Position numbers and translations under genes: made by a program. Below are positions 1 to 10,352 of a stretch of DNA of 64,000 nt, piece by piece (the stretch's first letter is position 1; each line of letters starts with the position of its first letter). The stretch covers positions 29,500 through 93,499 of the forward strand of contig JAQJVL010002540.1 of NCBI GenBank assembly GCA_035578905.1. Reading direction: 5' to 3'. Source of the DNA: Stictocephala bisonia. Its lineage: Eukaryota > Arthropoda > Insecta > Hemiptera > Membracidae. The notes beneath the pieces were generated by a model, which saw nothing but the letters and a program-made list of their open reading frames with translations, had not been told where the DNA came from and searched no databases.

Positions 1-1080
1 ACTAGTGTGATGAAAGTTGGTGATTCAGTACGTTTTACAAATTAAATTCGTCATTTTCTTAAGATATGAATTCAGTTATTAGCTCAATTAGAACGAATGA
101 GTTCGTTAGACTACAATCGTTTTAAAATCAATGCATTAGTTACCTCTGTTACTCTTAATTGTACTATGTCGTAAACATTTTAGTCCTATAACGCATTTCC
201 GTCACGTTTAAAACGTATTTCGAGATTCGTAATTTAATTGAGAAATATTTTACAACGTTAATATTCCAATAATGCAACGTGCTTTTTATACTTTAATGTA
301 ATTATCATGAATGTTTCTCCCTGGCTTGTCAATATCACTCATGAAAATCACTTCAATACGTACACCAAATCAGTTGTATACAAATGTACTCATGTAAATA
401 ACGTACTCCATTTCTAAGAGGAGGATGTTTATTTTTCAGTGATAGTCAACAAACAAGAAAAAACTGTCGGTTAATGATATTTGAATTGTCTTGTAAAATC
501 ATAAATTACGTGTTCGTCCTACTTATTTTAAATATTATCTATAACTAACTTTTCAAAGTGAATATAACTGTGTAATATAACTCAGCCGTATTACCAATGA
601 GCGTGGAATGTATTTAATTTTTAGCGCTTAGCATTATTTAATGTAAAAAAATGTTTGAATACAATGTAAATGTAGGAAACGAGATTACATTTATTTGCTG
701 AATTATTTTACGTCAAAATATCAGAAAGTAAATAGATTTTACTAACAAACACGTAGGATATTTCGGTACTTATATTTAAAATTTATAAAGATCTTATACG
801 TGTCAACCTTTTTTCTTCAGATATTTACTTTACCCTGAGCTAAATTAATTCCGGAAACAGAACTGCACGGCAAGTTTAGACGTAATTACGGGACATGTCC
901 TGACACTAGTGATTGGATTTATCCTGTTCGTTCTGCCTATATTTCCTGTAATGTATGTTCCTCACTAAACGAATGGGGGTTGTGAAAACAGATTTACTGC
1001 AGTAATACATTTATCGTTGGCAATAGCATCACCCAATATGATTAAGAGAATGTTTAAAATCATTGAGCAGTTTCATCTGG
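1..1080. other. AT-rich stretch, no gene seen
   Basis: No long open frame, RNA gene or repeat array was recognised. Stops are frequent in all frames. The sequence looks like neutral intergenic DNA or very old, unrecognisable transposon DNA. Confidence 0.5.
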
Positions 1081-1099
1081 ATTTGGCAAAGGAACTACC

Positions 1100-1297
1100 A
1101 TGGTCACCAACTCCATTGGCGGGGAGGAAAAGAAGAGGAATATCATAACGAACCTCACTTCAGCCACCACGCTTGAGTCCAACAAGATAAAGAAACAGGC
1201 TACCCAGGACGACACTAAGTGGAATGAATGCCTCTCCCCCGAATGCTTCTTGATGATGCATCGGAATTTCTTGACAAAAAAGTCAGAAAGTAAATGA
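1100..1297 (+). other. Short unassigned ORF in a less AT-rich island
   Basis: A 65-codon frame opens at an ATG and lies in a patch (about 1080-1450) that is visibly less AT-rich than its surroundings. The predicted peptide is hydrophilic, rich in Lys, Thr and Asn, with no signal peptide, membrane helix or motif that I recognise. There are no clear splice signals at its edges. It may be a decayed transposon fragment, an exon of an unrecognised gene, or chance. I do not assign a function. Confidence 0.2.
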
Positions 1298-1299
1298 GG

Positions 1300-2082
1300 T
1301 TAGCACCACCAACAGACATGGAACTCCCGTTTTTAGAAGTATGTGATGCGTCTCACTGGATTCTTGCAAATAAAAGAATCGTACTAGGAGAGGCGGCCAA
1401 CGCCGGATTGTGATTCCGAACAGCATTTATCCCGAAGGCATTATCGAACAGTCTTGTAAACTGTGAAAAGGCATTTTACCTATACAGAGTGACACTACCC
1501 GCAACATAAACTGACAATTTATGTTTATACATTTAAAAACAAAACAAAAATGCATGTTTTGTCACAACGGAAACATTATAAATATAAATATTTTCTTCAA
1601 GTGATGTTATTAGAATTAACTTTGTGTTTACAATTAATGATCACATTTCGTCTATACATTTAAATTGTACATCTATTGACATAATACCGTAAGTGGTATT
1701 TAATTAAGCATTTTTCATAAAATAATATAACAAATATTATTTCGGCGTTTTAGGTTATTTTAGAGTAGGCTTTAGAATTTAAACTTCAATATTTAATACT
1801 AATTTATAATGTATACAATTTATGTCGTGTATTTGTTCAAAGATGTTCCAAGACGGTCAAGGCACTACTGGAAAGAGTAACATTCAAACAGATTGAAATG
1901 CAAGTATGTAACTTCGGAACATTTTCATACAGAATAAGATAGTGAAATTGAATGAACAAGTAACGTATTGAATTGAATGTAAGAACTGATAACTACGCAC
2001 GTTGAATTGATAACATGCATATAGCATTCACATTCATCGTTTATTAATCCTCAACACATTGAACGAATAGATATACCAAACT
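1300..2082. other. AT-rich stretch, no gene seen
   Basis: After the short ORF the sequence returns to AT-rich, stop-dense DNA. I see no coding frame, array or structural RNA in it. Confidence 0.45.
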
Positions 2083-2310
2083 ATTGAAAGTTCGTTATTT
2101 AATCAACTCTGAAGGAGAGATATTAGATTTATAAAAGTTCAGAGCCTAGTCTCAACCACCTGGGAACGGTGGATTTTTAGAGTGGATAGAGCATTACTCA
2201 CTTTAATTCCGCAATATGTTTTCAGCTAACGGGTTCGTTAACTAATCAGTATATTCCAGGGGGAAATTTCCACCGTAAAATATCTACTACGGTGTTATAG
2301 CTGTTAGGAT
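2083..2310 (+). repeat. Dispersed ~230 bp repeat, copy 1 (inverted partner at 11.5-11.75 kb)
   Basis: This segment reappears as its reverse complement at about 11520-11746, with scattered substitutions over the whole length. Shared landmarks include ggagagatattagatttat near 2115, gggaacggtgga at 2161 and gggggaaatttccaccgtaa at 2259. Homology starts near taccaaac (2077) and ends near gctgttagg (2310) in both copies. The pair points inwards and outwards symmetrically across about 9.2 kb. It could be two independent insertions of one short element or the ends of a larger composite element; no coding capacity is visible. Confidence 0.75.
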
Positions 2311-2520
2311 TTTGAATACCATATTTAAAAATGCAGTAGGGCTTTGGAGTACAAATTACCTGTCAATCTAAATACAATTTTTATAATATAAAAGCAAATT
2401 CCACGTTGACAGAATGCACACAGATGACTCTCATAACGGATCGAGTGGTGCGTACGTGTCAAAGCGGCGCCCTATTCTTTTGTCTGAAGTGTTAGTGTTT
2501 TTAAGTCGAGTGATTTTTTT

Positions 2521-3110
2521 ATGAAGGATAACATCATTCGCATACATTATACAGTGAGTAGTATGGCTTTAGAGGACTGACAGGAAATATTTCGTAAACA
2601 AGTTAAACAGAATAAGACTTAGGACAGATCCCCTGACATTTGGCTTTGGTTTGGTCTGACTGTGCATGTGAATACTGTATTGTGCGATATTGTAATTCTA
2701 CGACTTGGGATCTTACTTGTGTTATCTAATGTGAGTATATAGCACACTATTTATTAAATAAGTATTTAGTTTCAACTTTCATGTGCCATAATCACAACAT
2801 TGTTTATCAATTAGATTAAAAGGATAATCCCGTAACCCATCTCGATGGACAAGTGAACGTCACCTATGGACTATTATTACAAGCTAAAAATGCAGATTAA
2901 TAAATTCCAGTATTATCTGAATTATGGTTAAGTTATTTATTACAATATTATTTTCTATTATATTCCTAAGTAACCTTGTTTAGAATATTTATAAAACAAA
3001 ACTGGTAATATGCTTCTTAACTAACTAGTACTAAAATATTAGTTTTAAATATAGAAGCTACAACAATATAATACATATAGTATGTTGGTTCATACTTTTG
3101 ACTCTATAAT
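2521..3110 (-). repeat. LINE-derived repeat arm, minus strand
   Basis: The part 2521-2773 is the reverse complement of 3579-3825, which carries degraded LINE reverse-transcriptase motif B and C sequence on the plus strand. The part 2773-3110 is the reverse complement of 4592-4936. This arm is contiguous, while its two partners are separated and in swapped order, so this is not a simple hairpin duplication. No intact frame remains. Confidence 0.6.
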
Positions 3111-3578
3111 ATGGCGGATTGTCCGAAACTACAATGTAAAAACAGCATTCACTATACATAACGTGTTAAGATAACATTGCTAATGTGACAGGTATGATCT
3201 CACCTCGATTATACATAAATAATTTAGTTCAGGGCCACTATCCTTCAGATCAAGAAGTCTGTAGAGAATATTGAAAACAAAATATATGATAAATATCAGG
3301 ACACAAAAACTAATTTCAACAGTCTTCAAAAATATTGATAAACTCATAATGAAAATACTAATAATCATCTTCAACGACATAGCCTAATCACTAACTGCTA
3401 CACATAAATTTAAGAGACAGATGTCACCAAACTCTGCCATTATCAGTCTTGATGAGACAATCATTTAGAGCACTGTTCACGAAAAGTATATCACAACCTA
3501 TGTATAGACTACAGCAAGCCTTTTAATTGCTAAGGACACAGCCTGATGTCCTGAAAAACTGTTATAGTTTAAAATTAA
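3111..3578. other. AT-rich spacer between inverted LINE pieces
   Basis: No coding frame of note. It separates the minus-strand arm (2521-3110) from its plus-strand partner (from 3579). A short minus-strand open stretch around 3180-3380 encodes only a low-complexity hydrophobic peptide and is not taken as a gene. Confidence 0.4.
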
Positions 3579-4400
3579 ATACTTATTTAATAAATGGTGT
3601 GCTTTATACTCACATTAGATAACACAAGTAAGATCCCAAGTCGTAGAATTACAATATCGCACAAAACAGTAGTCACATGCACAGTCAGACCAAACCTAAG
3701 CCAAATGTCATGGGATCTGTCATAAGTCTTATTCTGTTTAACTTGCTTACGAAATATTTCCTGTCAGCCTTTAAAACCATACTACTCACTGTATAATGTA
3801 TGCGACTGATGTTATCTTTTATAAACAAAAACTAAGACTAGTAAAATTAATCTAAACTCATAGGAAGAAAATTTAAATAGCAAATGTACCTATTTTAACA
3901 GTAGTTAATCAGATCAAGTTCTTAGATGTACCTCTAACCAAAAAGCGTTCCTGAACGAAGCAAATCAACGGCACCTGCAAATCTATTATCACAGGTGTTT
4001 TTATGTAGCCAAACGTGTTAATTAGATTGCTACTTCAGAAGCTGCAAAAACAGCCTACCTAGCAATAGTGGAATGACTTGTGAGATATGGGTAGGATGCC
4101 TAGGGTAGCTCTTCTGACAATTTCTAAAGAGTTCTTATAATGCCAAAGAGGTTAAACGTTAGAGGATATAATGGACCTCACTGGGCCTCTGTAAATAAAC
4201 CTTTTTAATATAATACTGCAAAAGAAGGTAACTTCAGGTTTGGACGGATTAGAACATCTTCCAACATGCAGAAAAGACTTTAAATCCCTGGTCATTCACA
4301 CGATTTCATTTCTCAATAGACATGAAACTAACTTACAGGTCGACTGACCACACCCTCAAACCAACAGTGACTTCATAGAGTACCAAAAATGCATCTATAT
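3579..4400 (+). pseudogene. LINE reverse-transcriptase fragment (motif B to thumb), degenerate
   Basis: Three-frame reading shows broken pieces in the order expected of a non-LTR reverse transcriptase. Around 3700-3760 is a motif-B-like stretch (GSVISLILFNLL). Around 3800-3830, in another frame, is a degraded motif C (MYATDVIFY in place of the usual YADD core). From about 3907 comes a thumb-like start (NQIKFLDVPL), equivalent to the VKFLG-type stretch in jockey/CR1/L2-like LINEs. A basic tail segment follows to about 4400. Frameshifts and stops separate the pieces. The same family is present on the minus strand at 5400-5766 and 2521-2773. Confidence 0.5.
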
Positions 4401-4591
4401 ACATTTTTGCCATAAAACCCACTGTATTTAAATAATACTATCAGGAAATTGCATCAATAGAAGAATTTATAATACAATGTATAATTATGTTAGATAAGTT
4501 TCAATGTTAACCTCAATCATTAGAGGAAGCTATGACCTAATAATAATAATAAAAACCTAATAATTTTCTTTTATTCTATATTTTCTCCAAA

Positions 4592-4936
4592 TAATAGAGT
4601 CAAAAGTATGAACCAACATACTATATGTATTATATTGTTATAGCTTCTATATTTAAAACTAATATTCTAGCACTAGTTAGTTAAGAAGCATATTACCATA
4701 ATAGAGTTTTGTTTTATAAATATTCTAAACAGGGTTACTTAGGAATATAATAGAAAATAATACTGTAATAAATAACTTAACGATAATTCAGGAAAATTTG
4801 AATTTATTAATCTGCCTTTTTATCTTGTAATAATAGTCCATAGGTGACGTTCACTTGTCCATCGAGATGGGTTACGGGATTATCCTTTTCGTCTAATTGA
4901 TAAACAATGTTGAGATTATGGCACATGAAAGTTGGG
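4592..4936. repeat. Inverted copy of 2773-3110
   Basis: Reverse-complement match to 2773-3110 over essentially the full length with small indels. It includes the less AT-rich stretch around 4852-4886 (tccatcgagatgggttacgg). It ends at the position equivalent to 2773, exactly where the partner of 2521-2773 (at 3579) begins, so both right-hand copies share one breakpoint. Confidence 0.7.
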
Positions 4937-5339
4937 CTATTTTATAAAATATTTGGATAATTATTAGACAATAATTTCCTTATAACATCCAGTATCATGA
5001 TTTACTGGGGAGTCTTTTAATTATAATGGTAGTCCTATTGTACTTTTAATTATTTATCAGGACGTCAGGCTTTTTCAATGTCTATGTAACACAAGCCCCT
5101 TGTTCTTAATAAGAACTGTGTAAAACCTTTTACTTCTTTAAGTACTGAAGTTCCAAACTCCCTTATGACACCATAAAAAATATAAAAATGTTATTACTAA
5201 AATCTTAACGCTGCCTGGAACTCTTTTAAGGTATACACTAGTCTTTTTTGTAAAGTCCTGTCCTGCCCATTACATAATTGGTTTCGAGGTTTATTGGGAA
5301 CATATTCTTACCCTTAGTAAGTTTGTTCTAGTAAAGAGA
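4937..5339. other. AT-rich stretch, no gene seen
   Basis: Between the inverted repeat and the next LINE fragment I see only AT-rich, stop-dense sequence with no recognisable motif. Confidence 0.4.
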
Positions 5340-5766
5340 GTCAAGATGTATCTGGAAGGATGTGGAGTGTGGTATCTATGGTCATCAATGTTGGTCTGAA
5401 GGGTTGATCAGTCGACCTGTAGGCTAGCTTCATATCTGTTGAGGGTTGTCACAAGGAGTATTCCAAGTGATTGGAAGGTTTTCTGCAACTGAAGTGGTCC
5501 TAATCCACCTAGAGCTGTAGCTGCCTTCTTTTTCTGTATGGATCTCCTGTGTTGAGGTTGTCAGAAGAGGAACCCTAAACGAACAGCCATTTCTCAAGTG
5601 ATCCACTATTCCATAATACGCTGTTTTTGCAGCTTATGAAGTACCAATCCAATTAACAGGTTTGGCTACATAAATGCCTGTGCTAATAATTTTACAGGTG
5701 CTTTTAACTTGCTGGTCCATGTAAGCTTATTGTCTTGAGGGATACCTAAGAACTTGACCTGATTGA
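5340..5766 (-). pseudogene. LINE reverse-transcriptase thumb fragment, minus strand
   Basis: Read on the minus strand from about 5766 the sequence opens with a thumb-like peptide (NQVKFLGIPQDNKLTW), the hallmark start of the post-YADD region in jockey/CR1/L2-like LINEs. It continues into a helical segment with several stops and frameshifts. It is a diverged inverted copy of the plus-strand fragment at 3907-4400: both share the stretch reading gtcgactga near 5411 and 4340. It is 5'-truncated at the side next to the viral fragment at 5.87 kb. Confidence 0.55.
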
Positions 5767-5767
5767 A

Positions 5768-5812
5768 TACTGTTAAATTAGATATACTTGGTTAATATCT
5801 AATTTAACAGTA
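5768..5812. repeat. Perfect 18 bp hairpin between LINE fragment and viral fragment
   Basis: Positions 5768-5785 (tactgttaaattagatat) are an exact reverse complement of 5795-5812, with a 9-base loop at 5786-5794. It sits immediately after the truncated edge of the minus-strand LINE fragment and about 60 bases before the recognisable start of the virus-like frame. Its position suggests it formed at, or marks, the integration junction. Confidence 0.85.
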
Positions 5813-5871
5813 TTAGTTGAATATATATTATTATATTTAATAATACTGTTTATACGGTTATAAATTTAATA

Positions 5872-6270
5872 TACGGTTGGCCTGATCTATCAGAGATGGC
5901 CAAAGTTGCGCAAACACTCGATTTCGAGGTTCACCCCGACAAAATCGTAGTTGCAACTCGACCCGATCAGATGGAATTTCTTGGACATGTGGCACGCGGA
6001 TTGCGTGTTGACAGAGACACGGCAAAGATGCTAAGATTGGCACTTTTCCCTGAGTATCCTGTTACTAGCCCTGACCTGTCCATCTCACGTATGAAGGGAC
6101 TATTTGTTGACTCGGCCCTAGACAACTGGCCTATTGTCAATCTACTCAATTACATGACTGTAAAACTCAATTCCCAAGGGGAAACACTGTTTACCCAAGA
6201 AGATAGGAATTTGCTTGAAGGAGTATCTCCTAGTGACATTGACTTAGTTAGAGCATGGTCTCTGACTTAA
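5872..6270 (+). pseudogene. Endogenous viral fragment: partitivirus-like RdRp, C-terminal part
   Basis: A 124-codon frame runs from ATG 5896 to a stop at 6268-6270. The frame stays open upstream to about 5872 with similar amino-acid character, so the ATG is probably internal to the original protein. Base composition is much less AT-rich than both flanks. In the ATG-numbered frame I see EFLG (27-30), a following basic/Arg segment, then LFPEYPV (50-56), Ser-Arg (64-65) and a GL-VDS stretch (68-73). This order of FLG, YPE/FPE-PV and an Arg-centred helix is typical of the region after the GDD core in partitivirus-like RNA-dependent RNA polymerases. The catalytic motifs A-C are absent, so it cannot encode an active enzyme. 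I read it as an endogenised 3' fragment of a dsRNA-virus RdRp segment. It is flanked by LINE pieces. The assignment is by motif pattern, not by search. Confidence 0.6.
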
Positions 6271-6377
6271 ACTAATTATGATAATTTGTATATATTGTAT
6301 ATTATGTTTTATGTTACTGTTGGCGTGAATTTAAGGTTTTCACTTTTATTCTTTCATTAATATTTCCCAAAATACTA

Positions 6378-6381
<4 letters not shown>

Positions 6382-6447
<66 letters not shown>
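6382..6447. repeat. (AT)n microsatellite
   Basis: An uninterrupted run of about 33 AT dinucleotides begins shortly after the virus-like frame. Such runs are unstable in length and often mis-assembled. Confidence 0.95.
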
Positions 6448-6452
<5 letters not shown>

Positions 6453-6519
6453 TTTTGGTCTTTCTTTCCACTGAGGTGCACTGAGCCATTTTATAAGAGT
6501 CAGTGTTTTTCACTGTGTT

Positions 6520-6775
6520 CTCGTTAGGTTAAGTTGAAGGTCTCCTGTCAAGTAAGTTTTTAGGAAGGATGATAACTTCCTCATACATTGTACACGAGTA
6601 CTATGATTTTGGAGGAGTAATGCGTCATTGTTATTAAACAGGATAAAGAGAATGGAATCTAGCACAGATCCCTAAGGTATTCCCCATGTAATTTGGAACG
6701 AGTGTGATCTGATTATACTTGTGACTCTTAAATATATCATTTTGGAATTCTACGACTTGGGATATGCCTTGCGAG
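6520..6775 (-). pseudogene. Third LINE reverse-transcriptase fragment, minus strand
   Basis: On the minus strand the segment is a diverged relative of 2521-2773: it shares the marker attctacgacttgggat (near 6749 and 2697) and a degraded motif-B-like peptide (YMGNTLGICARF). A stretch equivalent to the YADD region follows in another frame. It is too decayed for any product. Confidence 0.4.
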
Positions 6776-6789
6776 TTTATTATATATAA

Positions 6790-8002
6790 CACACTTGTGA
6801 CTTATATATAACTCATGTGTGACTGTTGACATTGAAACCAAGAGCCTGCATGTTAATATGTGTGACAATGTACCTGTTGAGAGTGGCACGTAGCTTAACT
6901 TGTCCCTATACACAATACGTCATGGTAACTACACAGAGAATGTAGTTTTCAGTATGTTCACATATCTAGACCTTACTGTCACAGAAACGCATGTGTGACT
7001 GTTGGCATTGTAACATAGAGCCTGTGTGTTGACATGTGTGACAATGTGCCTGTTGAGACTGGCAAGTAGCTAACTTGTCCCTGTACACAATACGTCATGG
7101 TAACTACACAGAGAATGTACAGTAGTTCTCAGTATGTTCACATATCTAGACCTTACTGTCACAGTAACTCATGTGTGACTGTTGGCATTGAAACATAGAT
7201 CCTGTGTGTTGACATGTGTGACAATGTGCCTGTTGAGACTGGCAAGTAGCTTAACTTGTCCCTATACACAATACGTCATGGTAACTGCACAGAAAATGTA
7301 GTTCTCAGTATGTTCACATATCTAGACCTTACTGTCACAGTAACTCATGTGTGACTGTTGGCATTGTAACATATAGCCTGCATGTTGACATGTGTGATAC
7401 AATGCACCTGTTGAGACTGGCACGTAGCTTAACTTGTCCCTATACACAATACGTCATGGTAACTGCACAGAGAATGTACAGTAGTTTCAGTATGTTCACA
7501 TATTTAAACCTTACTGTCACGGTAACTCATGTGTGACTGTTGGCATTGTAACATAGAGCCTGTATGTTGTCATGTGTGATACAATGTACATGTTGAGACT
7601 GGCACGTAGCTTAACTTGTCCCTATACACAATACGTCATGGTAACTGCACAGAGAATGTACAGTAGTTTCAGTATGTTCACATATTTAAACCTTACTGTC
7701 ACGGTAACTCATGTGTGACTGTTGGCATTGTAACATAGAGCCTGTATGTTGTCATGTGTGACAATGTGCCTGTTGAGACTGGCATGTAGCTTAACTTGTC
7801 CCTATACACAATACGTCATGGTAACTGCACAGAGAATGTAGTTCTCAGTATGTTCACATATCTAGACCTTACTGTCACAGTAACTCATGTGAGACTGTTG
7901 GCATTGAAACATAGATCCTGTATGTTGACATGTGTGATACAATGCACCTGTTGAGAGGGTAGGTAGCTTAACTTGTCTCTGTACACAATACGTCATAGTT
8001 TT
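6790..8002. repeat. ~178 bp tandem array, about 6.7 copies
   Basis: The marker acgtcatggtaact occurs at 6917, 7091, 7273, 7450, 7633 and 7813, and a variant at 7990, giving spacings of 174-183 bases. Each unit holds catgtgtgactgttgg, gttgagactggcacgtagct and ttcacatatctagacctt. The last unit breaks off after 7996. Short open frames inside (for example 7351-7536) arise from the repeat and are not genes. The array directly precedes the Mutator-like element and could be either an independent minisatellite or its subterminal repeats. Confidence 0.9.
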
Positions 8003-8587
8003 TGCTTTGAGCTAAGTACGGAAAACCTGTCAAAAGGTAGTTAGCCGGATATAAAGCGAGATAATTAACCATATAAATAAAAATCTACTGAATTTGTATT
8101 TTGGTTTTTAATTGAACTGAATATCGATAAAAACACTTTTAATACACTATTTAAATAATAGTAATTTAATGAATTTGATTAAACATTTACCCAATTCAAT
8201 AATTAACTTCCCCGGGACATATAAATCGCAATTTTTGATAAATAACTTAATAATTTTTTTTCCTTACAAGGTATTAGTTATGACTATAACTTAACAAAGA
8301 GTTTCTAAAAAAATTGAAATAAAAATTTTTTTATGATTTTTTGAAATTTTTGCCTAAAAAACTAAAATTTTTTTATAATTTTGAATTTTTAAAAACTTTT
8401 TGGATCATAAATATGAAAATAACTGTCCGTCTGTGTATGAAGCTTTATAAAAGGAACAAATAAAAAAAATTATCAAGATATCTTTCCTGGTTATTGTAAA
8501 AATGTACCTTTTATGTCAAAAAACTGTAATTTGCGGAAATTGCAGTTTAAAACAGAAAGTGTGTTATAACGCAGAACTGACACTTAC
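8003..8587. other. Very AT-rich 3' flank of the Mutator-like relic
   Basis: Poly-A/T tracts dominate (8280-8500). No frame or repeat unit is recognised. It lies between the 178 bp array and the transposase stop codon and may be 3' untranslated DNA of the Mutator-like element. I looked for terminal inverted repeats with the 10.4-10.9 kb side and found none I could defend. Confidence 0.4.
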
Positions 8588-10352
8588 TTAGTACAGTTCT
8601 GGTCCATAGGCAGGATTATCTGGGTCCTCTGCTTGTTGGTAGAGGTCTTCAAGGTGTCTTTTGGCCAATGATGACTTCTGCCTGCACTTTTTATGGAGAT
8701 CTTCAAGCGCACGTTCTGCTTTATACACACATGTTTCATCAAATTTTTTCATCGACCGGACACAGTTGACACCAGGATTGATCCCAAACCTACTTAAAAC
8801 TAAACATTTGGTAATATATCATTTGTTGAAGGTTGTTATGGCATCATATATACCAAATTCAAGTGAAACTAACTGGACAAACGTACGTTTCGGAACCCGC
8901 GACCAGATCACATTATTCACAGATTCATTGGGATTTTGTGTGCCCCCATGCAAATACTTTTGTAGCAGTTCAGGGCTGGACAAACTTTTGAAAATGGGTT
9001 TAATTTTCTCCATAACTGAAACTGGTAAATGGCAATGCTCATTATGGTCATATGTCTGTTTGTTTGAAACCGCTTTTTGGTACTTGCACCAACTGTCGTC
9101 ACCCTTCGGGCACAAGGCGTGAGCTGTCGTCATTATTGCTTATCAGGTGGTAGTATTCTGCCCATACTGCCTTTCTCATGGCTTCAAGGCTTGTAGTATT
9201 TCTCCTTATGGCATGTCCATAGTACAACTGTATTGTATTTATGTTAGCTTCTGTCAGTCGGCCTTTTCCACCAATTGTTTTATCATCGTCAAGTTTTGTT
9301 TTGCCCATTTTAGTTTTAAGTTTCCTTAGCCGACTACCCATCCGCTTCTGAACATGCCCTACACATTCAAGTTTTTTTACTTCTAAGTCAGGACCATAGG
9401 GTTTTAATTCAGAAACGGTTGGAAGGGCACTAGAGTCCCCATCGCCAAGGTAATATTCATATCGAATATTATGAAGCTCTTGTGATCTTCGGAAAAAGTC
9501 AATTATACCGCTGACCTCCATTGCACCACTTGTGCCCTGATAATTTGCTGTGCAGTCTTCAGAATGTATATTTTCACACCTTTCTTTACATTTACAGAAT
9601 TTGGACAAAACTTTTACATCCAATACCTTTCCAGTACTTACACTGGTGGCAGTCACAACACCGTTCTGCGAAGAAAACCCCCTCTTTTGCCAGCTTCCAT
9701 CGAACGCTGCCGCAATGTCTCTGTTACCCTCATTCTCTTCAACTGCCTCTACAGCTGCTTCCTTCATGCTAGCCTTACAAACCTCTTCAGTAGCATCTCG
9801 CAAGCATTTGTTATAGTAACGAAATAACGGTGGGTTTGGTAGGTTCATTATTCCACATAATGTCAAAGCAGCATTTTCACCCTTCCCAATACTACGCATC
9901 CCATATACTAAACGAGTGTTCAACTCAGACTTAGAATTATTTATTAGTTCATTGTCATTCCTTTTAGATGTATTTAGTCCACAGTCATTACAGTTAAAAC
10001 CTATTTCAACACTTAGGCCTAATCTTCGGTTGGTTGACACTGACAGTTTTCCGCTACAGTTTTTACAAACCGCTATATCAGAAAGCATATCTTCAATTTT
10101 ATCTAAATTTACTATGTCATAAGACCTATCTTTTTCATTACTATTGCTAAATATACTATACTGTGTCTCATGCTTGGCTATTTTCTTCTTTGAAGAACTT
10201 ACAGTTTTTATATTAGTAGGCAAGAGCTGAGGCTGAGATGTTGTGCTTGTAGGCCTAGGCCTAGGCAAGCAATCACTAACACATTTCGGCTTCCCAATGT
10301 TCTTGCGTTTTTTAAAGACCTTTAGTGATGGTCTAGGAATATTACAAAACAA
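8588..10352 (-). pseudogene. Mutator-like transposase, broken by one frameshift and one nonsense codon
   Basis: The first part is an open minus-strand frame from about 10352 (TTG, no ATG there; first ATG codon near residue 89) to a stop at 9099. A CxxC-CxxC zinc ribbon lies at residues 96-124, followed by AAFDGSW (first catalytic Asp, residue 218), a Cys-rich knuckle (253-259) and GDGDSS (second Asp, about 304). Coding continues in another frame from about 9133: SWCKYQ, then HGGTQNPNES with the likely third catalytic acid Glu and an Asn-rich helix. An in-frame TGA at 8819-8821 interrupts that frame, which then runs on to a natural TAA at 8588-8590. The domain order matches the Mutator-like transposase family common in arthropod genomes (DDE enzyme cutting the element ends in the nucleus). 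Both breaks lie in the C-terminal third, so it is recently inactivated. Confidence 0.8.

Noticed and set aside
5858..6149. Minus-strand ORFs across the RdRp-like fragment
   Set aside because: They are antisense shadows of the plus-strand virus-like frame; the plus frame has the recognisable motifs and composition.
7351..7536. 61-codon ORF
   Set aside because: Lies wholly within the 178 bp array and is a by-product of the repeat unit.
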